A DNA stretch of 64,000 bases from Rotaria sordida (lineage: Eukaryota > Rotifera > Eurotatoria > Philodinida > Philodinidae): contig CAJNOL010000310.1 of the NCBI GenBank assembly GCA_905250125.1, positions 62,001 through 126,000 on the forward strand, given 5' to 3'. A program made the translations under genes and the position numbers. The number at the start of each line of letters is the position of its first letter. The stretch's first letter is position 1. The notes below the pieces were generated by a model. That model was not told the DNA's origin. It searched no databases and saw nothing but the letters and a program-made list of their open reading frames with translations. Shown here piece by piece: positions 48,349-60,157 of this stretch.

Positions 48349-49297
48349 ATTTATCAATATTAAAATAATTCAGGGTAAATATATATCGATAAATTAACAA
48401 TGCCATATTCATGAACTAAATCGAAGAGGTCATTAACAACAAATATTTATAAAAATTTTCCTTTTAAACATAAGAAATTTATATTATAAATAATAATTAA
48501 TATCTAAATATTCTTCAATAATTCTATTTTTTTTGAAATTATTTAAATTAAATTAGATGTCGCTATAGTTTGATGCGTGACTGAATAGATTTTCTTCTAA
48601 TACAACTAATTCAATTATGACATGAAATATTATCTGGAAATCATAAAAAACGGATAATTTTAACCATTCTTTCATGTTTATTCGAAACAATATTGAAACG
48701 AAAAGTTGTCAAGAATTTAATTAATATATTCTTCTGTATATTTTATGCTATGATTCTTTTGTTAAATTATTGGGTCTAGAAATTAAGATTATTGTTTTCT
48801 ATATTTCTATTTATTGATTAAATTTATAGAAGACTTTTTAAATAGAATTGTTTTTAATTGACTTTCTCTATTTCACTTATAGTCATCTGAAAGTTAAGTG
48901 AATTGTTTTTTACATGTGTACTTTAAAATTGGACTACAGCAGTTTATTTATCAGCGAATACTTGAGGAAAAAAAAAAGAAGAAAGAATAGAACATCATCA
49001 ACTATCAACAGCAGTTGTTCAACATGCTTTTTTTTTTTTTTTTACTACTACACCTCTAATTGTAATGATGCGATGCCTGATGCGAGAGAATAGACGGCGA
49101 TGGATGATTGTCGTCCAGGTAACTCATTCCTTTTCATGTTGCATGGGAAAAAAAAAGCGAGAACAGAAAAGGAAAGGAATAAAGAAAGGTGGTTGTGTGT
49201 CACTATACTAAGAATCGCGTATGCGGTAAAAAAAAAAGAACGAAGCGAGAATTGTGCTCCTCTTCTTTTCATTGTTGACATTATTAAAAAGAAAACG
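48349..49297. other. Divergent intergenic region, 0.95 kb
   Basis: Shared upstream region of the two coiled-coil genes. Near 49020-49110 a T-tract is followed by GC-richer sequence with ATGGATGATTGTCG...GGTAAC, which could be a short 5' exon and intron donor of the CEP57-like gene; an upstream in-frame ATG at 49100 would add 66 basic, low-complexity residues, which I think is untranslated leader. Confidence 0.45.
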
Positions 49298-50800
49298 ATG
49301 TGGGAATCAGCAAATACAACAGTTACAAATGCGCCTGGTTATACTTCTCAATTATCATTTTATGAATATCCACCACATAAACCATATATTAATTCAATTT
49401 ATCAACCATTAAGACCAACACATACATTGTCAAAAACGGTTACTTTACCTGAATCCAATCGAGATCATTTATTAACAGCATTACAATCTTTATCATTGAG
49501 AATAAAAACGCTTGAAACTGAACGCGAGGTAAATAAGAAAATAAGATTTTCTTTTTTTTTTGTTTTTATTCATCGAGTATAATGATCAAAGATTATCAGA
49601 GGTTATTCATCTATGTAAGAAGAAAAAAAATATCTAAAAGTGTTGAATCAAATTACTCAATTCTTCTGCAAAAGTATTACAATTCATTTTTATAAAATAT
49701 TAAAATATTACTCATATAAGATACCAGGATCATCGCGTCTGAAATTTCATCTTATAATAAACTTTTTCTTTCTTTCTTTCTTTCTATTTAAGAGAGCTGA
49801 ATTAAACTTACGTGAATTAACAGATAATATACATTGTCCTCGAAATTCTCGTGGTGATTCACAACGTACTCATGATAAACAACTTAAAGAAGCTGAAGAA
49901 AATTTTCATCATCTTCGAGATCAACACAATGGCGTTCTTGACATGATGAATGAATGTCGACCTCGAAAAACTCGTTCAAAACGTAAAAAAAAACAATCAT
50001 CTCCAGATGATCATAGTTCTGATACTGCAACAACAACAAATTCTGAAGGACGACATTTTCATTTAAATATGAATACAGTACCATTTATTCTTGGTAGATC
50101 AACAGCACCAAGTCATAATGTTCAATCAAATGTACAAAATGTAATTATATAATATTCATAAAAAAAAAAGAAGAAAATTTTTCATTTTGTTTAGGTGATT
50201 GCTCTTTTAAAAAATCATAATCATCAATTATGTTTATCATCTAAAGAATATTCTGAACTTCTTCATCCACATGAAAAAAGTGATTTACCTCCACATTCAT
50301 ATCTTTATCTTGATCATTATAATAAATCATCATCAACACGTCCATCATCAGCTTCACCAGTTCGTGCTGTTCGTCGTCCAATAGCAACAACAACAACAAC
50401 AACAACAACAAGACGATCATGTTCAGCTTCCCGTCGACCACAAACTACAACGATTTCTGATAAACAATGTTATTCACGTTTGAAACATCTTCGTCATGAA
50501 TTTGCTACACTTGCACGTGAACATAAACGATTAAATAAATCACGAACAAATACAAGAGAATTAGAAATAATAAATCGACGAATGGAAATTATTCTTGATG
50601 AATTAGAACGTTTACAAAAACAAATAAAAATTTCATTAAAACGATCATCAATAAAAGATCAAGATAAATTAGAAAAAAATGATACACCATTAGAAACATT
50701 AAGAAAAACAAGATTACTTCAAATTCTTCTTGGTGATCAAACAAATAAACAACAATATCGAGGACGTTCTCATCGAACAAGACAAAATTCAAATGACTAA
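49298..50800 (+). CDS. CEP57: CEP57-like centrosomal protein
   Basis: CEP57 family proteins localise to the pericentriolar region, organise centrosome/microtubule attachment and bind microtubules through the C-terminal half. Three exons (49298-49528, 49793-50140, 50195-50800) give 394 residues, shorter than the ~460-500 of vertebrate CEP57/CEP57L1. Diagnostic stretches: YEYPPHKPYINS near the N-terminus, LPESNRDHLLTALQSLSLRI starting the first coiled coil, VPFILGRSTAPSHNVQSNVQ (the conserved CEP57 block) and, in exon 3, LKHLRHEFATLAREHKRLN opening the microtubule-binding coiled coil. Between the coiled coils lies a Lys/Arg-rich patch (RPRKTRSKRKKK), and in exon 3 a poly-Thr tract from an ACA repeat. 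I start at the ATG of MWESANTT because homology begins soon after. Whether it is the CEP57 or CEP57L1 orthologue cannot be told. Confidence 0.88.
50385..50411 (+). repeat. (ACA)n coding microsatellite in the CEP57-like gene
   Basis: Nine or so tandem CAA/ACA units encode a run of eight threonines followed by Arg-Arg. The tract is in a linker outside the coiled coils, so length variation should be tolerated. A (TTTC)n run also occurs in the preceding intron near 49768-49786. Confidence 0.85.
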
Positions 50801-53485
50801 ATTAAACTTATTATTTTATATCATAAATATATATTGATTATAATTGTATTTTACAGGATAGAATAGTATTCTTCGTTGCTTAAAAAAAATATTGTTTTCT
50901 TTTTGTTTTTTAAACACACAAAAAAAAAAAAAAAAAAAAGATAGTTTCATAGATTTAGATAAGATTAAAACAAATCTATTACATTTCTAACACAGACAAA
51001 AAAAAAAAAAAGAATGAAGAAAACATTTAAAACATTGTTCATTTTACAATAGAAATCTTTTCAAAGAAAAAAAATGATTGTTGTCTTAACAATAATTTTA
51101 AAGAAGGCTTCATGTTCAATAACAATCAATGGTTAGACTACACTTTCAATTCCATTTAATAAATCACCTATATTTCAAATTCACATATGTTCATATTTTT
51201 AAAAGCAAATTTGTTGTTATATGATAATTTCTTATTAAGAAGCATGAAATTCATTTTACAAAGGCTCAACCTTTATGTTCATTTTTCTGTTTATCTTTAT
51301 CATCGTCTAAATTAATTAATTATTTCTCTACTTCATTTTATACTGAAGTATTTAACGTAATATTAATCTCATCAACGAATGTACTATCGAAATAGGTTAC
51401 TTGAATTATTATATTCATTAATAAAAAATAGATTTTCAATATTTTTTTCGTTACTGATTTCTATTATTATTTTCTCTTGTTTGAACGTATTTGTTTAATA
51501 GAATAAAAAGTCTATAAAGTGATTTTTGTTCTTTTTATCGTTTCTGTTAAGTTATTTTAGAACTTGAAATGATTCAGCATTGTCATTGTGAGGTGAAGAC
51601 ATTTGAATAATTTGTATATTTACTTCTACATAAGCACACAGATCGCTATATTGAACAATAGAACATACAACAATCATATCAAGAAGACTTTTGAATGAAA
51701 TGAATTTTCGTTGAATATCTATACTAATCAGTTGACTTAATACTAAGTAATAATTTATAGATTTTCCGTTCATATCGTATAGACAAGTAATGGAAAGAAC
51801 TTACGAACGACATCAGAAGACGACGAGTCTAAAAATGATATTGTAAATTCATTATAACTATTGGAAAAATCAATTGAAATATTAAAAAAAAAGAAAAAAT
51901 TTTCAACTTCAAAAGAAAATGACTCAATATTGACCATGAATTTATTCTTAAGACAGGAAGGAAATATTGTAAAATCAGTTAATCAAAGAAAGAAAAAACG
52001 ACACTTAGAGATATACTCTATTAAGATTTTTTTTTTGTACCATAAAAATTTCTAATAAAGCAAACTGCTTAAATACATTCTTAGTTTAAAAATTAGGTAA
52101 TAAACAACAAATAAGATTCATAAATTAAACTTACAAGTGTCCTACACATATCATATTGGCTAATCAACTTGATCTTATGCTCGTAAACCAGCAGGTTACA
52201 GTTTATTGATTCCATAGAAGTGTTGCATATGACGTCATATTCATTTTTCTATTAGATCATCTATTACGAAATTGAATACTAATAATGAATTAAGAAGGAA
52301 TATGAAGCAAGATTAACATAATCATTTACAAATCGAATAGATATCAAATCAATAGATCGAAACGCAACAATAATTCTAAGTGAATTATGTAAAATAACAT
52401 AATCAGATGTTATTTGATCGAAAGATACATTATTCATATTAGTTCTCGAAGAATATAGAATTGGTCTGTAAAAAAAAAAATAAATGCTGCCTTATTTAGA
52501 TGATTTATCACGAATAATGAAAGAAAAGAGTTATTGGAAACTCAAAATCTTATGAAGAACGAGAAAAAAAAAACGAACATTTGCATTGTTGTTGTTTTTA
52601 GTATTTAATTCATAAAGATTAGCAATATGAAGAGACGATAATCAAATTTGTAATTATTTTGAAGAGTATACATAAAAACTTCTTCTTATATTTAACGTTA
52701 ATATCAATATGTGTTTGTACATGTAACTAATCACATGCTAATTTAATATGCTGTGTCTTTTTACCTTATATTATCAAGAATATAATTATCTTTATCATCA
52801 TTCGTATAGAATACAATGAGTTAAAAATTTTTCTTTTGATTCTAAGTATGTTCAAGCTATTGTGACAGATCTATAGTGTAGAATTTGAACAGTTGTTTGT
52901 CTTCATTTTAAATAATGACTTACCGAGACACTAAAAAATTGACTACAATGGTATTCACATAAAATATCCTTTCACCATTTGACCCAGTATCCCCTATCAT
53001 CAATATTAACTTAAGTGAACATTATATGTCTTCTAAAACATATCTTTTCTTATTCTGTATATAAGAATAATATTTTTTTTTTTACACTACTAGAATTTGC
53101 AATGCGTATAGCATAACAAGTATATGTGTGTCAACAAAGTTGGACATACAATAACAATAACATTCATTCGATAAGAATTGTAACAAATTCAGAAACCTTA
53201 GCGTTGTATCACCTTTATTAAAGATATTTGTTCAAAAAATAAATTTGAAAATACAATAGAAAAATTCAAATGTAGCCAACTATTATCAATAATTCAATTG
53301 ACAATTGATCAAGCAAAAAATCAAATATTTCTATTATAAAATATCATATTTTCATTTTCAACTACTAGAAGAATTTAGTTTGTAACATATGAACTTTTTT
53401 TTTTTTTGTTTACTGAATACGATAGGTTGTATAAATATAATTGAAAAGAAGGACATATATATTATATAAATCTTCTTATAAAGAA
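50801..53485. other. Intergenic, 2.7 kb, no gene recognised
   Basis: A-rich tracts right after the CEP57-like stop (50919-50938, 50998-51011) may reflect 3' UTR. Short frames at 51552-51773 (minus) and 51861-52055 (plus) have no recognised similarity. Nothing else was found. Confidence 0.5.
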
Positions 53486-54268
53486 ATGTTTTTAGTATTG
53501 TTCTTTACATTTGAAGTATCTCTCTTTTTTTTTGACTGTTCTTACAACACACAATACTTCACAGGTTTGTCTTTGAAAGAACAAAAAAAAAAAAAAACGG
53601 CATGTGGTCATGAGTTCGAACATAATACTTCTATGTTGCTCTTGGCTTTTTATTACACATACATTTTTTTTTTCTTTTACTTTTGAATATAGTTACTTCT
53701 TTCGATTATGTCAGATAAAACATGTCTATGATAAATGATTAACTTCATTTTAGTTCAGCATCTCTCAATGTAAGATGGAATATTAATCCATCTATATTTT
53801 ATCTGATCCAATGCTATAAGACAAGGAATTTTATTCATTTACATCTGAATGATATTAATAAATTTGTAAGTGAATATATATATATCAGAAATTTTAATTT
53901 CTTTTTTTCCTTGATTATCTAACTTTATTTATATGAATGTTTATTTATTTACAGCATTCAAGCACATATCCATATGTGTGGACAAATGTAAAAACAAAGT
54001 GAGTTATAATGAATTTATATTTTACTTAATATCCTTCTTTGAGTCTGATATTAATTAATAATAATAATTCATTTGTTTTTTTTTTTAGATTTTCGATTTC
54101 GGTTGGTATCTCAGATTAATAGTATATTTTATTTTTAATGTTTTATATTGATTTGATAAGTTTTAAATGATAATTATAGAAACCAGCGTTTCATTGGGAT
54201 GGTTCGCCTCATTATATTTCCTTCTTTGGTTCCGGAAAAGGCCTTCAAAAAAATTTTTGATCAAGTGA
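53486..54268 (+). CDS. Candidate small type I membrane protein, five short exons
   Basis: No family recognised. Reading GT-AG introns of 74-194 bp joins exons 53486-53564, 53759-53865, 53955-53998, 54089-54105 and 54180-54268 into one frame of 111 residues. The product would begin with a signal peptide (MFLVLFFTFEVSLFFF), then an ectodomain of about 55 residues with strand-like pattern (ASLNVRWNINPSIFYLIQCY), then a membrane segment (SLGWFASLYFLLWF) and a short basic tail (RKRPSKKFLIK). The ectodomain has two visible cysteines and a faint fibronectin-III-like look. Support is internal only: consistent phase across five exons and a sensible topology. T-rich DNA can produce hydrophobic frames by chance, and the last exon is also open in another frame, so this remains tentative. 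Confidence 0.35.
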
Positions 54269-57145
54269 ATCCTTACGTAAATATATCGATTTTTCATTAA
54301 TTATTTAACCTCTGATTTTAATTAGACGATTTCTTTTTGTCAAATAGCAACACTTATTTTTTTTCAATTTTTCTTCATTGGTTTGTTAATCTCCTCGTGG
54401 AGTTTTAGGACATCAATTGTCATTCTTTTCAACAGTGTTCTTTTCTTTTGAGGAGATTTTTTATCACTTCTTATTTTTCATATTGAATTTTTTTTTTGTA
54501 TGTAAACAAGATTACAACATCTATTTTGCATACCATAGAACAACATTGAAGTGTCGAACGTTTGTTTTCATTAATTGCATATTTATATATATTACAAATT
54601 TTTGTTCGCTTCGTTTTATGTAAATCACCCGTTTCATGAAATAAAAAGAAATCAAGTTTAAGAATTTAATATTTAATTTCTAAGATTTTTTATATGCTTT
54701 ATTTATATATATAATTTAAGTAATGATTCATTATTATAAACTTGTTTGAGTTCAAAAAACGTTCAATTTATTATCAAATAAGTTGAAAAAGTAATTTATT
54801 CTGTGGATTGAATAAAGTATAAAACAAAAGTAGATTAAGATATAAAGTTTCATGCTTTCATTAGTTGTAGGAAGGATTATAAAACAATTATTCGTATACA
54901 AAAATTTTATGGTCTCAATTTTTCAGTTCAATTGATTATTTTCATTATGAAAAACATTGTCAATTTTTTTTTTGAGTCTATTTAAATAAAATATTATCAA
55001 GAAATAGTTCATTATGTGATAATAAACAGTCAAAACTATATTTAGCATCAATTTTTTATCCTTAGTCATTTCGTTATATTATTTTAGAATTTTATTCGAC
55101 AATAATACTAATTCCTTGGAATGTATAGTTGCTTGATAATGAAATGCAATTTTCATTACTATATTTTTATTAACTTAATATCACAGTGAAACATATTAAT
55201 ATGTTATATACATGGTAATATATTGTCATTCGTCATTTTTTTAAAGTTGTATTGATACTGCTCATTCTCTACGAAGTATTATATGTTAATATAGACTTTT
55301 CTTCTCATGATACCTGCTAGGGAATACTGAAAATGAACATTATCTTTTGTCAATGAATGCTGATTTTTTGAGACTAAAAATATGATTTCATTTATAAAAT
55401 CAAACTACTACACATATGAAGCATTTGTTATCCTATATCCAACACGTTCAACTAAATACAATTATATAAGTATCAGTAGACTAAGATTTCTCAGCATAGT
55501 TAATCATAGCAGATAATCCAGAAGACTTGTCTTATTTTGTATAAGAAACGTTTCTGTATTAATTAATGTATTTGTAAAACTATGTAATTCTTACAGAAAA
55601 AAATGTAATAGAGTAAAATCTTCAAAATGAGTATAAATTGACCTTGTTAGATCGTTTAAAAGAAAGAAAGTTATAGATATAGATACGTCTATTACATGTC
55701 AAAGGAAACAACTATTGAAATATTGCAAGGAAAATAATAGACTACTTGTAACTCAAATAATTATTTCATATATGTGAATCCATTTTAGAATTCTGTTAAA
55801 ATTAAATCAATCTCTTAGATGTTCATTAAATATACACAATATCGTGTATTAGGTTTTTTTTGATGTGACAGAAGAAAAAAACACTTGAACAAAAAACAAC
55901 ACTGTGAAAGAATTATGAAGAAAAATAAAGCCAATGTTAACAAGGGGATCAATAGAAACTTGAATACTGCATATTACAACAAGAAGCATTAAAATAGAAA
56001 GGCTTAGAGAAGCCGGCAAAAAATGAATTTATCTAAAAAAAAACGATCAAAGTGAAACCATAGTAGTTTTCCAATTGCAATAGTCATTGTCAAGGTTAGA
56101 ATTCCTTTCTGTTAGAGAAAGAACTATTGCACGATATTGTGTATATTCAATGAACGTCTAAGATATTTAATGAATTATTAATAAATTCTAAAGTGGGTCT
56201 ACATATGTGAATTAATTATTTGAATTACAAGTAGCCCATTATTTTCTTTGTAATGTTTCAAATATTTTAATAGTCGTTTCCTTTGAAATGTAATAGATGT
56301 GTCTATGTCTATAATTTTCTTTCTTAAATGACTTAACAAGGTCAATTTATACTCATTGTAAAGACTGTATTTTATTGTATGTTTTTTTTCTGTAAAAATG
56401 ATGTAGTGATAGAAATACATTAATTAGTATAGAAACATTTCTTACATAAAATGAGATAGAACTTCTCGATTACTGTTTATTAAATACTATGTGTTAAAAA
56501 AATTCTAGTTCACAAAATAATTGTTTAACATTGCAAAAAAAGTTCGAATCAGAATACGAATACAATTTTTCTTATGAAGACTACTACTCAAATAGCATAT
56601 TAGGAAATATTTCTTATGTTTGTAACTATGAATGAAAGATTTAAGCTAATATGAACATTATTTGAATATAAATTAGTACTTAAAATGGATCTACATTAAG
56701 CCATAAATGATTGAAGCGAAGATCACATAATTCTTTCATTATCAGTTGCATTGGAAAATCTCGATCATTTAATAGAATAATTATGAGTTTTCTTTTTTTA
56801 ATAAACTGATTTTGAAGTAATCATAAGTTATCGTGATTTGTATGCATAATAGTTATTAACATATATATATATTTCAAATAATGAAATGAATAATTTAAAT
56901 GAAAGTTATTTACTGAAATCGATCTTGTAGTCAGTGAAGAACAAGATATCACTTTAATATTGTACTTGTAGATATATAATTAGTATGGTAGAACTATTTA
57001 AAATAGAATAAATTATTCTTTTCTCACAACGTTTTTTTGGTCAGTTTAACTGTTCAGGAATATTTTTTTAATGTCTGGTTTTTTGCTGTTTTATTTTCAT
57101 ATGTTTTGATAAAATAACTTTTACTTATAGAGTTAATTTATTAGA
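54269..57145. other. Intergenic, 2.9 kb, containing an inverted duplication
   Basis: Apart from the inverted repeat at about 55455-56530, listed separately, it is plain AT-rich DNA. The frame at 56199-56420 (minus) lies wholly in one arm of that repeat. No other gene was seen. Confidence 0.5.
55455..56530. repeat. 1.1-kb inverted duplication (foldback)
   Basis: Arms of about 400 bp (55455-55865 and 56115-56530) are imperfect reverse complements around a spacer of about 250 bp. Blocks shared in order include TAATTAATGTATTT, TTACAGAAAAAAA, ATGAGTATAAATTGACCTTG, TAGATAT/TAGACATAGA, TCAAAGGAAAC, ACTATT, AAAGAAAATAAT-type, CTACTTGTAA, TCAAATAATT and ATATACACAATATCGTG. The right arm keeps an open frame of 73 codons on the minus strand (NEYKLTLLSHLRKKII, KRLLKYLKHYKENNGLL); the left arm's equivalent is broken by an in-frame stop and indels. 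Confidence 0.75.
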
Positions 57146-57802
57146 TTATTCAACATGTGCTGTGACTGGTGGAGGTGGTGGTGATTGATATATTGATGGG
57201 AGATTGCCAGTTGCTACTTCGTAAGATGGAGGTGGAGCTTCATATATACTAGGAAATACTTGAGATTGTGGTGCGACACCAACATTATTCATAGATCGCA
57301 TATAAATGACTCGCACTGAACCTCGAAGAGCCTGTAGTTGATGGGAACTTGTAATACTTGTCGGATTCGAATTAATGCAACTAACATGAACATGTCGTTG
57401 ATGTTGTTGAGAATGCATATAACAACTTAAACATGCAACGAAACACAGCATTAAACTAATGACAATAAAGGCAATAATAGCTGGTGGAAGACTTGTTGAA
57501 TATTCGTATGAGCCATGACCACGTCCTGATGTTTGATTGTCTGCCAGAAAAAGAGAAAAGAAATGGAAATAGTTATATTTTTTCAGAAATTTGACTTATA
57601 AGGATAAAACCATCAAGAATATATGCTACAGAAACTTTTTTCGGTGTCAAAATGAAGAAAGAGAAAATTTTCATATTTCTTTTAAGCATTATTTTTAATA
57701 TATATATATACCTAAATAATCATAGTTGCAAAAGATATTTGCCGTTGTAAAACTAAGCAGAATAATGAAAAAATATATGCAATTAATTGATGATGTAAAC
57801 AT
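57146..57802 (-). CDS. Small type I membrane protein with PPxY cytoplasmic tail
   Basis: Two minus-strand exons (57802-57712 and 57540-57146) give 161 residues. Layout: signal peptide (INCIYFFIILLSFTTA region), an ectodomain of only about 30 residues with one visible Cys (FCNYDYLDNQTSGRGHGSYE), a membrane segment (AIIAFIVISLMLCFVACLSC) and a cytoplasmic tail of about 90 residues that is Gln/His-rich and then Pro-rich, with PPPSYEV (a PPxY-type WW-domain ligand) and repeated PSIYxxPPP. The topology is that of Shisa or CYYR1-like adaptors, but the Cys-rich ectodomain that defines those is absent. Likely role, by inference: recruiting WW-domain proteins such as NEDD4-type ligases to a membrane. 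The start is the first in-frame ATG before the signal peptide. Confidence 0.75.
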
Positions 57803-58037
57803 TAGTATATACAAGAAGAAGAACACTGCTGTCTTGTTTAGTTCTCCCACTAGAAAAAGGACATTTATCATTCTCTTGTCTAAATAATACTAAAGATAAT
57901 ATCATGTTACAGACAGATAAGAATTTAACTTGGTCGTTGGATCGATGCTTCATGATATTTTTTACCAATCAAATATTTATTTAGAAAGAAACACAAATTG
58001 ACTAAGTCTAAAGGACTGTCTCTTACAAAATTAGACA

Positions 58038-58045
58038 GTTGATAC
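58038..58045. repeat. 8-bp target-site duplication, left copy
   Basis: GTTGATAC directly abuts the left end of the transposon at 58046; an identical copy abuts the right end at 59519-59526. Eight bases is the hAT superfamily duplication length. Confidence 0.9.
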
Positions 58046-59518
58046 CAGAGATGTTGGTGGATTGTCCCGTTTTCATTCAACCCGCCTGACCCGTGGACAA
58101 GTTGAACCTTTGACGGGTCTTGGGTTCACCGGTTTCACGAGCTGGGTTATATTTTTACGTGTACTCGCAGGTTCAACCTGTTTACAAATTTTGCTTTTCA
58201 TTAGAATAGTTCAAAATTTCTGCATTGATTTTCTTTTTGATGCAGCACTGTGTTGAAATGTTGTAGAGACTTTATTGATTCTTTTTGTTAGAAAGAGCAA
58301 AGTATATAGTAAAAAAATATATTATAGAATTCGATTGGGAATATTAATCAAACACCAGAAAATGTTGTAAACAAAAGGATTTGAAAACTCTTCCGCAACT
58401 TTTGTTTTAGCTTAGAAGAGATGTCATCGCATTAGATCAATTATATGTACATTCGTCGAATTCAAGTTGTACAAGATAGGGGTATATAGCATTGTTGCTG
58501 TAAAAAAAATTCTACACATTTTATAACAGTCAAAATACATGAGTTTATTCTCTTTTGGCATCGTTACTTGTCATTTCTGTTGATTAAAGTGGTAAAAATG
58601 AAGTCTATTGCTATAACCTATAGATTTTATATCAAAAATAAATTTTATGCAGTTCTCTGCCAAATCATATTACTTGAAACAGGATGAAGATTCTCTATGA
58701 GAGGCATTAAGTCAAACATTTTTTTTTTCCTTTGAAATCTCAAATCGACCAAATAAAGTTTTTAAATGACATCATCTTCTATACATTCTCTTGTATGCCA
58801 GACCATTTATTTTAATACTATATGAAAGTCTTTATTATAATGTACTGCTGTATACATAACATATTTTAGAAGACCGACAGTGGATAATAAAGCAACTCAA
58901 AGAAATATCTTCTAATAAAAAAAAATATTATCAGCTAATTTTCAGAAGAGTTTTCTGATGTTTTTGTTGAAGAAATTTTCTAGCCTTTGAAAAAATTTCC
59001 CATCTAATACTTGTATGTATTTTTGCTATAGATACTATGGTCTTTCTAACAAACGAAATAAAGAAGTGTACGACATTCTATCAGAGTTCTGTATAAAAAA
59101 AATATAGAATGTTGACATCATCTGTCCTAAATGAGATTTTCTCTCAAGTTTTGATCACAGAATGTAGGAGAAAAGAAGAGTGGCGCCTACGCTACCTCAA
59201 ACAACATCTATTCTATTAATATTGTATATGTGATCGTATTCTGTTACTTTTATGTCAATATTTCTTGTCTTGAACTTTAATTGAGATTTTTTGTAATGCT
59301 TACACATATGGTCAGAAGTAAAAAACAATATTTTAATTATATAAGTCTTAGTTTTACAAGTAAAAAACGAATGCATCAGTAAAAAACTAATGAATTTGTA
59401 AGTAAATATTATACGAATAAAGTTTTCATTAACCCGCGAAGAGCTCGTGACGGGTTGATGATTCTTCAATCCATCATGAGCTGAAACGGGTCAAGAAAAT
59501 CAACGACTAACATCTCTG
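58046..59518. mobile_element. Non-autonomous hAT-like DNA transposon, 1,473 bp
   Basis: The ends are inverted: CAGAGATGTTGGTGG at 58046 and, on the complement from 59518, CAGAGATGTTAGTCG. CAGAG-type termini plus a perfect 8-bp duplication (GTTGATAC) are hallmarks of hAT elements. Both subterminal regions carry repeated RACCCG[TC] motifs in both orientations (58079-58085, 58088-58094, 58112-58118; 59431-59437, 59449-59455, 59485-59491), likely transposase-binding sites, and share TCACGAGCT. These ends are GC-rich while the 1.2-kb interior is AT-rich. I found no transposase frame, zinc finger or hAT dimerisation motif inside, so it must be mobilised in trans. Perfect flanking duplications suggest fairly recent insertion. 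Confidence 0.85.
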
Positions 59519-59526
59519 GTTGATAC
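59519..59526. repeat. 8-bp target-site duplication, right copy
   Basis: GTTGATAC, identical to 58038-58045, immediately follows the right terminal inverted repeat. Confidence 0.9.
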
Positions 59527-60157
59527 ACAGGCTTTATATTTAGAGATAAAGTACTGTTTTACAGGTATTCTAAACTATAATTTCAACTTGCGTGTATTAG
59601 GTATTTTTCAAAATTGCTACTTGAAAACATAATCTCTGTGTTCTTTTTTGTGTTCTAAAAAAAAACCATAAATGTCAAAGAGTTATTTACAAGTAGATAT
59701 CTAAGTGATTATATAATCATGATTAAGATGTACATATTTGCACAGTCAACAATTCAAGTTTTTATCTTTCGAAACTTGAAATTTATAACATGTAATCGAA
59801 TTAACAAGCAATCGTTTCTTGAAAATCTATGAATTTGTATGATGGACGCTACACAAGATTGAACAAAAATGTGAGGTACTGGGTTAGACAAGTGGAATGA
59901 GAAAAAAAAAAGATCATTAGTGCAATCATCATTATTATTCAATTTGATGTGTAATTATATTTATTGTACAAGAAGACTCGAATAATAATAGTCTGTTCAT
60001 TAAAAGTATATTTGTACAGATAATCTGCAATCTATTATAAGACGAGCAGTTGTCAGTCAAAGTTATTCTACAATCAACTTTGACTTTTAATTGTTGATTA
60101 TTAAAATTGAACTTGTTTTCCTTTACTCTTGATTGAACCTGATGTTCTAGTTGAATT
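59527..60157. other. Intergenic, 0.63 kb, nothing recognised
   Basis: AT-rich DNA between the transposon and the decayed LDLa-type gene; it may include unrecognisable 5' parts of that pseudogene. Confidence 0.5.

Noticed and set aside
49100..49297. N-terminal extension of the CEP57-like protein
   Set aside because: Basic, low-complexity reading of A/G-rich sequence; CEP57 similarity starts only after the ATG at 49298, and GGTAAC near 49117 suggests a non-coding 5' exon boundary.
58046..59518. Autonomous hAT transposase
   Set aside because: Interior frames are short, lack BED zinc-finger cysteines and the C-terminal dimerisation motif; the element is non-autonomous.
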